Source: Elusimicrobiota bacterium
GTDB lineage: Bacteria; Elusimicrobiota; Elusimicrobia; F11
Direction: 5' to 3'
Assembly (NCBI GenBank): GCA_022072025.1
Contig: JAJVIP010000033.1
Coordinates: 1 to 64,000, forward strand
Length of the DNA stretch: 64,000 nucleotides
Part shown: positions 49,801 through 59,106 of the stretch, piece by piece
Position numbering within the stretch: the stretch's first letter is position 1
Layout of the letters: every line of letters begins with the position of its first letter
Program-made: the position numbers and the translations under genes
Notes under the pieces: generated by a model
What the model was told of the DNA's origin: nothing
What the model saw: the letters and a program-made list of their open reading frames with translations, nothing else
Databases searched by the model: none

Positions 49801-50585
49801 AATGGGTGAATGTGTTGGGTGCCGCGGTGCTGGATTTGGCGGAATCGGTGGGCCGTGTGTGGACCATGTCCCGAAAATCATTTGCGTTGATTCTCAAGGG
49901 AAAATGGGAAAGGTCCACCACCCTCGAGCAGATGAATGAAATTGGAGTGTCCTCTTTTTCAGTGGTGGGTTTAACTTCTCTTTTCACTGGAATGGTGCTT
50001 GCCTTCCAAAGCGGTTTTTCATTCATGAAAGTGTTCAACGAACCGATTTACGTGGGATCGGTGGTGGGGTTGTCCTTGGTGAAGGAATTGGGGCCGGTGT
50101 TGACGTCGGTGGTCATCGCCGGACGCGTGGGCGCCGCCATCACCGCTGAGCTGGGAACCATGAATGTCACCGAACAATTGGACGCTCTCTACACATTGGG
50201 CACAAGCCCCATCCGTTTTCTGGCCGTTCCTCGCTACATCGCCACCATGATTATGGTGCCCATTCTCACGGCGTTGGCCAACATCATCGGCATCATCGGC
50301 GGTTTTTTGGTGGCGATGTTCCAACTAAAAATCCCAAGCAGTATTTATTGGGATGAAGTCAAAACCTACGTGGCCACCGATGATGTGGTCCATGGACTCA
50401 TCAAATCCTTTTTCTTTGGGCTCATCATTGTTACCACCTCCTGTTTTATGGGTTTCAATTGCTCCGGAGGCGCTGAAGGGGTGGGCCGGGCCACCACAAA
50501 AGCGGTCGTTATCTCCATGGTTCTTATTTTGGTGGGCGATTATTTCTTGAGCGCGTTGTTGGTGTCGATGGGAATTGGCGGATGA
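49797..50585 (+). CDS. mlaE: MlaE family ABC transporter permease
   Basis: 262 residues from the ATG at 49797, overlapping the alr stop (ATGA). Five to six membrane helices. The MlaE signature is seen in GMVLAFQSGFSFM, LVKELGPVLTSVVIAGRVGA and AITAELGTMNVTEQLDALYT. Together with MlaF and MlaD it forms an inner-membrane complex that moves phospholipids between inner and outer membranes. This supports a diderm envelope. Confidence 0.93.
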   Translation: MKWVNVLGAAVLDLAESVGRVWTMSRKSFALILKGKWERSTTLEQMNEIGVSSFSVVGLTSLFTGMVLAFQSGFSFMKVFNEPIYVGSVVGLSLVKELGPVLTSVVIAGRVGAAITAELGTMNVTEQLDALYTLGTSPIRFLAVPRYIATMIMVPILTALANIIGIIGGFLVAMFQLKIPSSIYWDEVKTYVATDDVVHGLIKSFFFGLIIVTTSCFMGFNCSGGAEGVGRATTKAVVISMVLILVGDYFLSALLVSMGIGG

Positions 50586-51346
50586 TTAAGATTGAGGGGG
50601 TCGAAAAATCCTTTGGGCGAAATCATGTGCTTCGCGGCCTTGATTTGGAAATTAAAGAAGGGGAAACCTTGACCATTATGGGCGGATCGGGAACCGGGAA
50701 AAGCGTGTTGATCAAACACATGGTGGGTTTGCTCAAACCCGACAAGGGCCGCATCTTCATCGACAATCAAGAAATCACGAACATGACCGAAGAGCAACTT
50801 TTTCCTATTCAACGAAGATTTGGATATTTGTTTCAAAGTGGGGCGCTTTTCGACTCGATGACCGTGGGAGAAAATATTGCTTTTGGTATTCGAAACCTGC
50901 GCCCTGATCTTTTAATAAATTTAAAAGACGTGATTGCCGATAAATTGGCGTTGGTGGGGCTTCGTCCAGAAGTGGGCCAACTCAAACCCGCGGAACTTTC
51001 TGGTGGAATGAAAAAACGCGTGGGGCTGGCGCGCGCGATTGCCTATGAGCCAGACTATATTTTGTACGATGAACCGACCACGGGTTTGGATCCCATTATG
51101 TCAGACGTGATCAATGAATTAATTTTGGGTCTCCAAAAGAAATTGGGTGTGACGTCGGTTGTGGTAACGCACGATATGACTTCGGCCTATAAGATTTCGA
51201 ATCGAATGGCGATGCTCTACGAGGGGAAAATTGTTTCCATCGGAACGCCGAACGAAATTCGAAACACCACCAACCCATTGGTTAAACAGTTCGTAACCGG
51301 TTCTTCACAGGGACCGATCCAGATGAAAGTAAGGGCGGTTGAATAG
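50582..51346 (+). CDS. mlaF: MlaF family ABC transporter ATPase
   Basis: 254 residues, start overlapping mlaE by 4 bases. Walker A GGSGTGKSVL, Q-loop GYLFQSGALFDSM (the SGALFDSM form is typical of MlaF), signature ELSGGMKKRVGLARAI, and Walker B YILYDEPTTGLDPI. It powers the MlaE permease. The gene is followed immediately by mlaD with no gap. Confidence 0.95.
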   Translation: MIKIEGVEKSFGRNHVLRGLDLEIKEGETLTIMGGSGTGKSVLIKHMVGLLKPDKGRIFIDNQEITNMTEEQLFPIQRRFGYLFQSGALFDSMTVGENIAFGIRNLRPDLLINLKDVIADKLALVGLRPEVGQLKPAELSGGMKKRVGLARAIAYEPDYILYDEPTTGLDPIMSDVINELILGLQKKLGVTSVVVTHDMTSAYKISNRMAMLYEGKIVSIGTPNEIRNTTNPLVKQFVTGSSQGPIQMKVRAVE

Positions 51347-52705
51347 TTGAACAACGAAACAAAAGTTGGCCTGTTTTTACTCGCGGCTCTTGGCGCCATT
51401 CTCACCTCGATCCTCACACTCGGGAACGTGCAGTTTTTCTCCCGCAACCACCGATACTATATCGATTTTGAAAATGTGGAGGCCTTGCCCCCGAAAGCGG
51501 CGGTGAAAGTGGCCGGCGTCGAAATTGGAAAAGTGAGGAGAGTTCAACTTATTCAAGGCCGCGCGCGGGTCACCATCAACATCCAACCCGATGTGAAAGT
51601 TTATGCTGACGCGGTGGCTCAGGTTGATTCGACCGGCATTATTGGCACCAAGTATGTTGAACTTAAACCAGGGTCTCCCTCCCAGCCCGAACTTCCCAGG
51701 GATTCCATTATTCGAGGAAACAACACCGGTTCCGTTAATCAAATGATCGCCAAATTGAGCGCTTTGTTTGATACCGACGAAAAAAATGGGAATGTGGTGG
51801 ACAACCTCAAAGAAACCATGGCGAATATCCGTAACGTCACGCGGGCCTTGAATACCGCCATGGGAACGCATGGCCGCGACATGGAAGAGATTGTCATGAA
51901 CGTGCGGGACCTAACGGCCAGCCTCAAAGTGTTTTCCGCGCATCTCGAAGAGATATCGACTGAAAGAAAGGACGATTTTAAAGTCGCCATTGAAAAATTC
52001 CGAGGCGTGGGCGAAAAATTGGACGCCCTCTTGGCCAAGCTTGGTCGCGGAGAAGGAACCATTGGAGCCCTTCTCAATGACAAAGAGACCGAGACCAACA
52101 TGAAAGAAGCGGTGGCTTCGATCAAAGACACGGCCGCTTCTGCCAAAAAAGTGATGGGCCGATTTACCAATATCCATACTTACTGGGATTATCGCTTTCG
52201 TTATGATCACGATGAGGGAGAAGGGCGTTCAGACTTGGCGATTAAGTTCGTTCCCAAACCCGGGAAATTTTACGCGCTCGGCGCAACCAATCTCGGTCAA
52301 CCTGTTTCAAATGAAAAAAACGTAGAGAAAGAGAGAAAAAATCGTTTTGTGGCCGTCATGGGACAAGATCTGGGCCCGTTCACGGGATATGCGGGCGTCA
52401 TACGGGCCCGTGGTGGCTTCGGACTGAATTTTCGCCCCTTCTATTTTTTACCCAAGTGGAACAGGCGTTTCGAGTTGAATGCCGAAGTGTCTGACTTTTC
52501 ACGGGACCGTGTTGTACAAGGAGAGCATTTGGAAAGCAGTCTTTTGAATGTGGGGGCTCATGTGTCCATCACCCGATGGTTGTGGATTGGTGCGCGAGCG
52601 GAAGATTTGTTTGAAAAAGCCTCTTATCAGACCTATGTCAACATTATATTCCGCGACACGGATCTGAGTTATTTGTTGGGCTTGGCCAGTGTGGCCGGCC
52701 GATAA
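51347..52705 (+). CDS. mlaD: MlaD/MCE domain protein with long C-terminal extension
   Basis: 452 residues from a TTG directly after the mlaF stop. An N-terminal membrane anchor (KVGLFLLAALGAILTSILTL) precedes an MCE domain (residues about 35-115; YYIDFENVEALPPKAAVKVA, GVEIGKVRRV). A helical section follows (about 130-270) with GRGEGTIGALLNDKETETNM. The last 170 residues are beta-rich with alternating aromatic residues (GKFYALGATNL, GGFGLNFRPFYFL), as in a small outer-membrane barrel. MCE proteins form hexameric lipid channels. No MlaC gene is nearby, so this longer protein may bridge the periplasm itself. Confidence 0.9.
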   Translation: MNNETKVGLFLLAALGAILTSILTLGNVQFFSRNHRYYIDFENVEALPPKAAVKVAGVEIGKVRRVQLIQGRARVTINIQPDVKVYADAVAQVDSTGIIGTKYVELKPGSPSQPELPRDSIIRGNNTGSVNQMIAKLSALFDTDEKNGNVVDNLKETMANIRNVTRALNTAMGTHGRDMEEIVMNVRDLTASLKVFSAHLEEISTERKDDFKVAIEKFRGVGEKLDALLAKLGRGEGTIGALLNDKETETNMKEAVASIKDTAASAKKVMGRFTNIHTYWDYRFRYDHDEGEGRSDLAIKFVPKPGKFYALGATNLGQPVSNEKNVEKERKNRFVAVMGQDLGPFTGYAGVIRARGGFGLNFRPFYFLPKWNRRFELNAEVSDFSRDRVVQGEHLESSLLNVGAHVSITRWLWIGARAEDLFEKASYQTYVNIIFRDTDLSYLLGLASVAGR

Positions 52706-52717
52706 AAGGAGAATGCA

Positions 52718-53242
52718 ATGAAATCGGTGGTGACTCGGCTTTACTCTCTTTCTCAAGTGGGGGGTCAATGCGTGATGGTGCTTGAAGAAATTGATGGTCC
52801 GCGGCTTCTGCCGATTTGGATTGGGCTATACGAGGGAGGTGCCATTGGAATGGCCCTGTCCGGCCAGCAATTCCCTCGGCCGTTGACCCACGACCTTTTT
52901 ATGATTGTGATTGAAAAACTGGGTGGCAAAGTGAAGCAGATGGTGATCACGGAATTGAAGGAGTCGACCTTTTACGCCGAAGTGTGCGTGACAAAAGATG
53001 ACAAGGAGATGGTGATTGACGCGCGCCCCAGCGACTCGGTGGCTCTGGCGGTGCGGGCCAATTGCCCAATCCTGGTCAATGAGAGTGTGTTTCAGGCATG
53101 CCCCGAATTGCTCAAACCCATCAGTGAAGAAGAAGTAAGCGATTTTAAAAAGAAGTTGGACACGATGACCCCGGAGGATTTTTTCAAAGACTTGAAGTTA
53201 AAAAAAGACAACCCTCCGGAAGATGAACCCTCAAAAGAATAA
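52718..53242 (+). CDS. bifunctional nuclease family (DUF151) protein
   Basis: 174 residues, Shine-Dalgarno AAAAGGAGA. LPIWIGLYEGGAIGMALSGQ, PRPLTHDLFMIVIEKLGGKV and IDARPSDSVALAVRANCPIL are the DUF151/BFN landmarks. Plant and bacterial members have been reported to have RNase and DNase activity. The acidic C-terminal tail (about 20 residues) is variable. It is followed 12 bases later by the PIN/TRAM gene, so two putative nucleases are adjacent. Confidence 0.9.
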   Translation: MKSVVTRLYSLSQVGGQCVMVLEEIDGPRLLPIWIGLYEGGAIGMALSGQQFPRPLTHDLFMIVIEKLGGKVKQMVITELKESTFYAEVCVTKDDKEMVIDARPSDSVALAVRANCPILVNESVFQACPELLKPISEEEVSDFKKKLDTMTPEDFFKDLKLKKDNPPEDEPSKE

Positions 53243-53254
53243 GGAGATATTTAC

Positions 53255-54274
53255 ATGTTTCATTTGTTAAGAGGTTTGGCCCTCTTGTTGGGCCCAGTGG
53301 TGGGATACACGGTTGGAAAAACCGGCGATGCCGCTTTGGTTGGTTTGGGTGTGGCGGCGCTGGTGGTGGCGGTCGAACTCATCATTGAGAGAATTCCGTT
53401 GGATGTGTTGGTCTTTGGGGCCATTGGCGCTTCGGGGGGCGTGATTGTCGCGAAAGGAATTGATTGGTTGATTTACCGACTGGACAATCCCGTCCTTTAT
53501 CAATTCGTTACCGATCGTTCTCTGTTGGTCAATTTGGTTTTCGCCTATCTCGGCTGCATGATTGCGGTTCGAAAGAAAGGTGAACTCGACTTGTTGGATA
53601 AAAATCTGGTGGTTAAATCCACGAAAACAAAAGAAGTCAAAATTATCGACACCTCTGTTCTCATTGACGGCCGGATCGCCGATGTGGTGGAAACGGGTTT
53701 TTTAAGCGGTAACTTTTTGGTTCCGCGGTTTGTGCTTCAAGAACTCCAAGCTGTGGCCGATTCATCGGATGCCACCAAACGTCAGCGGGGCCGCCGAGGA
53801 CTGGATGTGTTAAAGCGGTTGCAAGACAGCCAAGAGGTGGTGGTTAAAATATTTGATAAAGATTTTCCCGACATTAAAGAAGTCGATGCGAAATTGGTGC
53901 AATTGGCCAAAGATATGAATGGGAAAGTGGCCACGACTGATTTTAATTTGAGCAAAGTGGCCGCGCTTCAAGGGGTGGCGGTTCTCAACGTGAATGATTT
54001 AGCGGGTTCTCTCAAATCTGTCGTGTTGCCTGGAGATAACTTGGTTCTCTTCTTGGCCAAGGAAGGCAAAGAGAAACAGCAAGCGGTGGGATATTTGGAC
54101 GATGGAACCATGGTGGTGGTGGATGATGGCCGGCGGTTTCTGGGCAAACGGGTCAGCGCCCATGTAAATTCTATTTTGCAGACTCCCGCGGGTCGAATGA
54201 TATTTGCCCGCGCCCAAGAAGTAAAGGACACGCCTTTGGAATCGTCCACTCCCCACTCCCCACCCCAGCCTTAA
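53255..54274 (+). CDS. PIN and TRAM domain membrane protein (YacL-like)
   Basis: 339 residues with Shine-Dalgarno AAGGAGA. Four membrane helices (residues 1-110) are followed by a PIN domain: VKIIDTSVLIDGRIADVVET holds the first acidic residues, LQELQAVADSSD the next, and KVATTDFNLSKVA the last. A TRAM-type beta domain (about 260-310; GYLDDGTMVVVDDGRRFLGK) follows. The architecture is that of YacL-family proteins, membrane-bound putative RNases. In many genomes the gene lies directly upstream of ispD, as here (5 bases). Confidence 0.92.
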   Translation: MFHLLRGLALLLGPVVGYTVGKTGDAALVGLGVAALVVAVELIIERIPLDVLVFGAIGASGGVIVAKGIDWLIYRLDNPVLYQFVTDRSLLVNLVFAYLGCMIAVRKKGELDLLDKNLVVKSTKTKEVKIIDTSVLIDGRIADVVETGFLSGNFLVPRFVLQELQAVADSSDATKRQRGRRGLDVLKRLQDSQEVVVKIFDKDFPDIKEVDAKLVQLAKDMNGKVATTDFNLSKVAALQGVAVLNVNDLAGSLKSVVLPGDNLVLFLAKEGKEKQQAVGYLDDGTMVVVDDGRRFLGKRVSAHVNSILQTPAGRMIFARAQEVKDTPLESSTPHSPPQP

Positions 54275-54279
54275 GGTCC

Positions 54280-54948
54280 ATGTCAACAGGGGTCATTCTA
54301 TTGGCCGCCGGGGCGGGTCGCCGTTTTGGGGCAAGCAAGCCCAAACAATTTATGACGCTTGGAGAAGAACCGCTGTTCATGGCCTCTTTGCGGGTGTTCC
54401 TCTCTCTTCCGTCGGTTCGCGAAATCGTGGTGGTGTGCCATCCCAATCATCAGCCCTTTGTTCACAGGTGGTTGAACCAGCTCAAAACAAAAAAAAGAAT
54501 TGGGATCACACGGGGGGGGGAAATCAGAGGAGAGTCGGTAAAAAATGGATTCTATGCGCTTTCCACAACGCATGACGTGGTATTGGTCCATGATTCCGCG
54601 CGGGCGCTTGTGACAAAAGATATTGTGAAGCGCGTGGAGTTGGCCGCGAAGAAAAATGGCGCCGCTTTGGCCGCCTGGCCGCTGGCCGATACGCTCAAAT
54701 CGTCCACCCTCAATGGCCGAGTCAAAAAGACCATCCCCCGCGCGGGACTTTGGTTGGCGCAAACCCCGCAAGGGTTCAAGCGGAGCGTTGCGGCCCAGTG
54801 CTTGCTCAAGCCCTCCCCCCACGTGACAGATGATGTGGAATTGGCTGAGAGAAAAGGGTTCCCTGTGACGCTCGTTGAAGGGTCGGCCACCAATTTTAAA
54901 GTCACCTATGCCAAGGATCTCGATCTATGCCGCTTGCTCTACCGATAA
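54280..54948 (+). CDS. ispD: 2-C-methyl-D-erythritol 4-phosphate cytidylyltransferase
   Basis: 222 residues. LLAAGAGRRFGASKPKQFMT is the CTP-binding loop with the essential Arg and Lys. GGEIRGESVKNGFYAL matches the GGxxRxxSVxxGL motif, and VLVHDSARALV contains the metal-site Asp. It catalyses the third step of the MEP isoprenoid pathway. The end overlaps ispF by 22 bases. Confidence 0.95.
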   Translation: MSTGVILLAAGAGRRFGASKPKQFMTLGEEPLFMASLRVFLSLPSVREIVVVCHPNHQPFVHRWLNQLKTKKRIGITRGGEIRGESVKNGFYALSTTHDVVLVHDSARALVTKDIVKRVELAAKKNGAALAAWPLADTLKSSTLNGRVKKTIPRAGLWLAQTPQGFKRSVAAQCLLKPSPHVTDDVELAERKGFPVTLVEGSATNFKVTYAKDLDLCRLLYR

Positions 54949-55427
54949 CCAGAACCGGATTGGGTTTTGATAGCCATTTGTTTTCCAATACAGGGACCTT
55001 GGTATTGGGAGGGCTCAAGTTTTCGGGGGTTCCTCAACTGCGGGGTCATTCTGACGGGGACGCATTGCTCCATGCGGTGATTGACGCGCTCTTGGGGGCG
55101 GCCTGTTTGGGTGATATTGGCGACTTTTTCCCGGACACCTCCCAAAAACTCAGGGGTATATCCAGCGGTTTGTTGTTAAAACGCGTTCTCAAGAAAATCA
55201 AACAGAAGGGATGGATCCCGGCCCATGTGGATGTGACGGTGCTGGCCAATCAGCCGCGTTTGACGCCGGTCAAATCAAAAATGAAAATGAAACTGGCCCT
55301 GGTTTTGGGTGTGACCAAGGACGCGGTCAGCATCAAAGCCAAAACCCAAGAGGGACTAACCTGGTTTGAGTCTCCAGGGGGGATCGCGGTTTGGGCGGTG
55401 GCCACGGTAGTGAGGAAAAAAGTTTGA
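54927..55427 (+). CDS. ispF: 2-C-methyl-D-erythritol 2,4-cyclodiphosphate synthase
   Basis: 166 residues. GLGFDSHLF has the zinc-binding Asp-x-His; GHSDGDALLHAVIDALLGAA the next His; LGDIGDFFPDT the GDIGxxFPD loop. TKDAVSIKAKTQEGLTWFES is the C-terminal KATTxExLG-equivalent. It forms the cyclic diphosphate in the MEP pathway, directly after IspD, with which it overlaps. The cysS start is nested in its stop. Confidence 0.95.
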   Translation: MPLALPITRTGLGFDSHLFSNTGTLVLGGLKFSGVPQLRGHSDGDALLHAVIDALLGAACLGDIGDFFPDTSQKLRGISSGLLLKRVLKKIKQKGWIPAHVDVTVLANQPRLTPVKSKMKMKLALVLGVTKDAVSIKAKTQEGLTWFESPGGIAVWAVATVVRKKV

Positions 55428-56806
55428 TCCAATTTCACAACACCCTAACAGGGAAAAAAGAAATATTTCAGCCGCTTCACCCAGGCCAGGTGGGCCTTTA
55501 TGTCTGCGGCATCACACCCTATGATGAGACCCATGTCGGTCATGCCCGCTGTTACGTGGTATTCGATGTTTTGAAACGGGTTTTGATGTCGCAGGGTTTG
55601 AAAGTGACACACATCCAAAATTTTACGGACGTAGACGACAAAATCATCAAGCGCGCACAAGAGGTGGGAGTTCCGGCGGAATCTTATCCGAAACCCTTCA
55701 TCCAAAGTTTTCACGCCACCATGAAACGCTTGAACGTTTTACCCGCCGATCAATACCCGCTCGTCACCACCCACATGCGAGAGATCATCGCGCTCATTGA
55801 GAAGTTGTTCGCCCGCGGCTTGGCCTATCAGGTGGAAGGGGACGTCTATTACGCCGTCAGAAAATTTGGCGAGGCCTATGTAACCCTTTCCAAACGGAAA
55901 TTGGATGATCTGGAAAGCGGGGCGCGTGTTGAGGTGGATGAACGGAAAAAAGACCCTTTGGATTTCGCTTTGTGGAAACGTGCGAAAGCGGGAGAACCGT
56001 CCTGGCCGTCCCCGTGGGGCCAAGGGCGGCCGGGCTGGCATATCGAATGTTCGGCCATGTCGATGAAATATTTGGGTGAAGAATTCGATATTCATGGGGG
56101 CGGTTTGGACCTGATTTTTCCCCATCACACCAATGAAATTGCTCAATCGGTCGGTGCCTCTGGGAAATCGTTCGCAAGGGTGTGGATGCACAATGGATTT
56201 GTAACGGTAGACAATGAAAAAATGTCCAAATCATTGGGGAATTTTTTCACGCTCAAAGATATTTTGGCCAAGTTCGACCCCATGGCGGTGCGATATTTTC
56301 TCTTGTCCCAACATTACCGCAGTCCGCTCAATTTCTCCGATCAAGCGCTGACGGTGGCGGCCACCACCTGGTTCCAACGCATCTTGGGGGCTTACCGAAT
56401 TGCCGTTGAGTGGTCTAAGAAGTCGCCTCAGGAGCCGACGGTTGGTCCCTATGTAAAAACTTTTCACGAAGCCTTGGCGAACGATCTCAACACGCCGGAT
56501 GCCTTCGGTGAAATGAACCGTTTTTGTTCAGAAATTTACGAGAGGGATAAAATTCAAAAGGCCGATGATGTTCTGGTTTCAGGGAAAGCTGTGTTGGATG
56601 AGATGTTTCAAACACTGGGACTGCTGCCTCCCGCTGAAATTACTTGGCCCGATGACATTTTGGATCTTGCTCGGGCGCGGGAATTGGCCCGTCGAAATAA
56701 AGAGTGGAAACGTTCAGATGAAATTCGTGACCAATTAAAAGCCAAAGGGGTTTTGGTGGAAGATTCTCCCTCCGGCCAACGTCTGAAAAAGGCCGAACAT
56801 GTCTAA
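55424..56806 (+). CDS. cysS: cysteinyl-tRNA synthetase
   Basis: 460 residues from the TTG at 55424, chosen because GAGGAAA lies at the right distance and the protein then begins LIQFHNTLTGKKEIF, the normal family start. It overlaps ispF by 4 bases. GLYVCGITPYDETHVGHAR holds the first zinc Cys and the HIGH box; GWHIECSAM and FPHHTNEIAQS complete the zinc site. KMSKSLGNFF is the KMSKS loop (near residue 266). It charges tRNA-Cys. The C-terminal helical domain is normal length. It overlaps rlmB by 8 bases. Confidence 0.97.
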   Translation: MIQFHNTLTGKKEIFQPLHPGQVGLYVCGITPYDETHVGHARCYVVFDVLKRVLMSQGLKVTHIQNFTDVDDKIIKRAQEVGVPAESYPKPFIQSFHATMKRLNVLPADQYPLVTTHMREIIALIEKLFARGLAYQVEGDVYYAVRKFGEAYVTLSKRKLDDLESGARVEVDERKKDPLDFALWKRAKAGEPSWPSPWGQGRPGWHIECSAMSMKYLGEEFDIHGGGLDLIFPHHTNEIAQSVGASGKSFARVWMHNGFVTVDNEKMSKSLGNFFTLKDILAKFDPMAVRYFLLSQHYRSPLNFSDQALTVAATTWFQRILGAYRIAVEWSKKSPQEPTVGPYVKTFHEALANDLNTPDAFGEMNRFCSEIYERDKIQKADDVLVSGKAVLDEMFQTLGLLPPAEITWPDDILDLARARELARRNKEWKRSDEIRDQLKAKGVLVEDSPSGQRLKKAEHV

Positions 56807-57539
56807 CGAAACCGATTTGGTGTATGGGCGTTGGCCTGTTCGAGAAGCATTGGAAGCGGGACAGGTGGGAAAATTGTTTTTGGCGCGGGGGGTGAGTGGG
56901 GGTCCCATTCAAGAAATTTTGGCCCTGGCTCAATCAAAAAAAGTGCCCTTTCATTGGATCGAACGGCGGAAACTTGAGGAAATGGCCGGATTCGGCGCCG
57001 TGCACCAAGGCGTGGCCGCTCAAGTGTCGCCCATTCGGTTTCATGAATTGGACTCGTTGTTGGATTTGGCCAAACGTCACCGGGGGGCGGGTCCCGGACT
57101 CCTTTTTCTTGATGGCGTGGTAGACCCTCACAACTTGGGATCCATCTTGAGGTCGGCCGTTTTTTTCGGGGTCTCAGGGGTGGTCATTCCCAAATGGCGG
57201 GCGGCCGGCGTGACGGCCACTGTGGTTCGTTCTAGCGCGGGGGCGGCTCGGCTGATTCCGATATGTCAGGTAGCCAATCTGGCCCAAAGCTTGGAGAGCG
57301 CGAAGAAGGCCGGAATATGGGTGGTGGGGGCCGACATGGCAGGAGAAGACGTAAAAAAGGCCGATGTGCCTCAACCCTTCGCCTTGGTGATGGGGGGAGA
57401 GGGAGAAGGATTACACGTACTGATTAAGAAGAAATGTGATCTGTTGGTGGCTCTCCAAGGCCATCCTGAACGAAAAGGCATCGATTCCCTCAACGTCGGT
57501 TCCGCCGCCGCCGCCCTGTTACACGCCTTGATTCACTAA
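56799..57539 (+). CDS. rlmB: 23S rRNA 2'-O-ribose methyltransferase, TrmH/RlmB family
   Basis: 246 residues. An N-terminal substrate-binding domain (YGRWPVREALEAGQVGKLFL) precedes the SPOUT domain with motif 1 DPHNLGSILRSAVFFG, motif 2 FALVMGGEGEGL and motif 3 DSLNVGSAAAALLH. The SAM-binding trefoil knot is therefore complete. RlmB methylates G2251 of 23S rRNA in E. coli; a tRNA substrate cannot be excluded here. The cysS-rlmB pairing is common. Last gene of the long overlapping housekeeping run. Confidence 0.92.
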   Translation: MSNETDLVYGRWPVREALEAGQVGKLFLARGVSGGPIQEILALAQSKKVPFHWIERRKLEEMAGFGAVHQGVAAQVSPIRFHELDSLLDLAKRHRGAGPGLLFLDGVVDPHNLGSILRSAVFFGVSGVVIPKWRAAGVTATVVRSSAGAARLIPICQVANLAQSLESAKKAGIWVVGADMAGEDVKKADVPQPFALVMGGEGEGLHVLIKKKCDLLVALQGHPERKGIDSLNVGSAAAALLHALIH

Positions 57540-57572
57540 CCATTTCCCCGCTTTTTTACCTGACATTCCCGT

Positions 57573-57600
57573 TTGCTTTGCGCCCCCCTTTTTATACGAT
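57573..57600 (+). promoter_or_regulatory. putative promoter of tRNA-Thr
   Basis: TTGCTT (57573-57578) and TACGAT (57595-57600) with a 16-base spacer. The remaining leader contains an AAATTTTG/CAAAATTT inverted repeat (about 57650-57670) just before the tRNA. The 57540-57672 gap has no gene. Confidence 0.45.
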
Positions 57601-57672
57601 CAGCGCCGGTCTTTTCGTATCAACCGGGTGCAAGTTTGGCGCAGGCAGAAATTTTGTTGGCGCAAAATTTTT

Positions 57673-57744
57673 GCCGATGTAGCTCAACGGTAGAGCAACG
57701 GTTTTGTAAACCGTAGGTTGGGGGTTCAAATCCCTTCATCGGCT
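57673..57744 (+). tRNA. tRNA-Thr (anticodon TGT)
   Basis: 72 nt. Acceptor GCCGATG/CATCGGC, anticodon stem ACGGT/ACCGT with loop TTTGTAA gives TGT, and the T loop has GGTTCAAATCC. CCA is not encoded. A CAGTTAG/CTAACTG hairpin at about 57749-57771 may end its transcript. Confidence 0.93.
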
Positions 57745-57809
57745 TGTATCAGTTAGCCCCTCCCTAACTGAATTCATCCCAATCACAACATCATAAGGAA
57801 CTCAAACGA

Positions 57810-59102
57810 ATGAAAAAATTGTCATTGATTTCATTAGCAGTTATTGTTGTCCTGACTCCATTCTTGTTTTCATGTAAAAAGTTAACACGTTCTCATGCCG
57901 TTGTGGTTTGGCATTGGATGACCGATCGCGATGAAGCCTTGCAAGAGTTGGCCCGAAAATACAAAGAAGAAACCGGACAAGAAGTTCAATTTCAGCTGTA
58001 TGCCCCTTCTGACGTTTATTCCCAAAAAGTGAAAGTTGGAGCGCAAACCAACAGTCTTCCCGACATTTATGGCGTTCTTGGCGACGCGCAAGATTTGGCC
58101 CATTTTATTGAAGCGGGACACGTTGAAAATTTAACAGGATCTTTAGGAGAAGGACCAGATTCCTGGAGATCCACTTTTTATGAGGAAGCCATCAACACCG
58201 CCTATTTCAAAGCAGGCAATTCTTTTAATGTGCCCGAAGGGACCTATGGTATTCCGTTGGACGTTACAACCATCCCCATGATCTACAACAAGAGCCTTTT
58301 CGCCAAAGCCGGATTGGACCCACAGAAACCCCCTCAAACCTGGACAGAATTTTTGGAGGCGGGAAAAGCGCTTAAAAAAATTGGCGTGACGGGATTCGTG
58401 AGTGGTTGGGCCGAAACATGGCTCATCTATTCTTTGGTGACGGATTTGGCTCACAATTTAATGGGAGCGGAAAAAGTGATGGACACGCATGCCGGCAAAG
58501 TTTCTTATACCGATCCTGATTGGGTGGCTGTGTTCACAGCTTTTGAACAACTTCAAAAAGCCGGATTCGTCGATCCCAGTTTGGTGACCCTTGGAAACAA
58601 GGCGGCGGAGCAGGCTTTTTCCCAAGAACGGTCCGGTATAACTTTTAATGGATCATGGGCTGTCAACGTGTACGCGGGAATGAATGATAAATTGGATTAT
58701 GCTCCCTTCCCTCCTCCACAATTGGGGAACAAGTTCCCGCCATGCGTATGGGGCGGCGCAGGTTCTGTGTTCCTGGTGAATGCCAAATCCGAAGTCAAAG
58801 ATAAAGCGGTGGCCTTTTTGAAATGGCTATCGGATAAAAAACAAGCCAGTTTCATGGTGTCAGCCACCCGGAACCTTTCGGCGGTCAAAGACGTGGGAGG
58901 GGAAGGGGTGTCTCCTGTTTTACAGCAATTCGCTGACTTGATGAAAAATTCGATTCATCCGAACCGTTTCCTCATTTCAGAGGACCCCAAAGTTCAAGAA
59001 GCCATTACCAAGGGAATTCAGTCCATTTTGATTTCGGAAAAAACTCCTTCCAAGGTGGCCGAAGAAGTGCAAAAGGCCAAGGAAAAATCTAAAACCGAAT
59101 AA
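57810..59102 (+). CDS. sugar ABC transporter substrate-binding lipoprotein
   Basis: 430 residues. Signal and lipobox MKKLSLISLAVIV...FLFSC with Cys22. The mature part matches family 1 solute-binding proteins: VVWHWMTDRDEALQELARKY at the start, then YGIPLDVTTIPMIYNKSLFA, GLDPQKPPQTWTEFLEAGKA and AFSQERSGITFNGSWAVNVY. It binds a mono- or oligosaccharide in the periplasm and delivers it to the two permeases downstream (spacing 4 and 1 bases). The conserved WxW...R near the N-terminus resembles maltose- or cellobiose-type binders, but the ligand cannot be named. Confidence 0.9.
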   Translation: MKKLSLISLAVIVVLTPFLFSCKKLTRSHAVVVWHWMTDRDEALQELARKYKEETGQEVQFQLYAPSDVYSQKVKVGAQTNSLPDIYGVLGDAQDLAHFIEAGHVENLTGSLGEGPDSWRSTFYEEAINTAYFKAGNSFNVPEGTYGIPLDVTTIPMIYNKSLFAKAGLDPQKPPQTWTEFLEAGKALKKIGVTGFVSGWAETWLIYSLVTDLAHNLMGAEKVMDTHAGKVSYTDPDWVAVFTAFEQLQKAGFVDPSLVTLGNKAAEQAFSQERSGITFNGSWAVNVYAGMNDKLDYAPFPPPQLGNKFPPCVWGGAGSVFLVNAKSEVKDKAVAFLKWLSDKKQASFMVSATRNLSAVKDVGGEGVSPVLQQFADLMKNSIHPNRFLISEDPKVQEAITKGIQSILISEKTPSKVAEEVQKAKEKSKTE

Positions 59103-59106
59103 ATTC

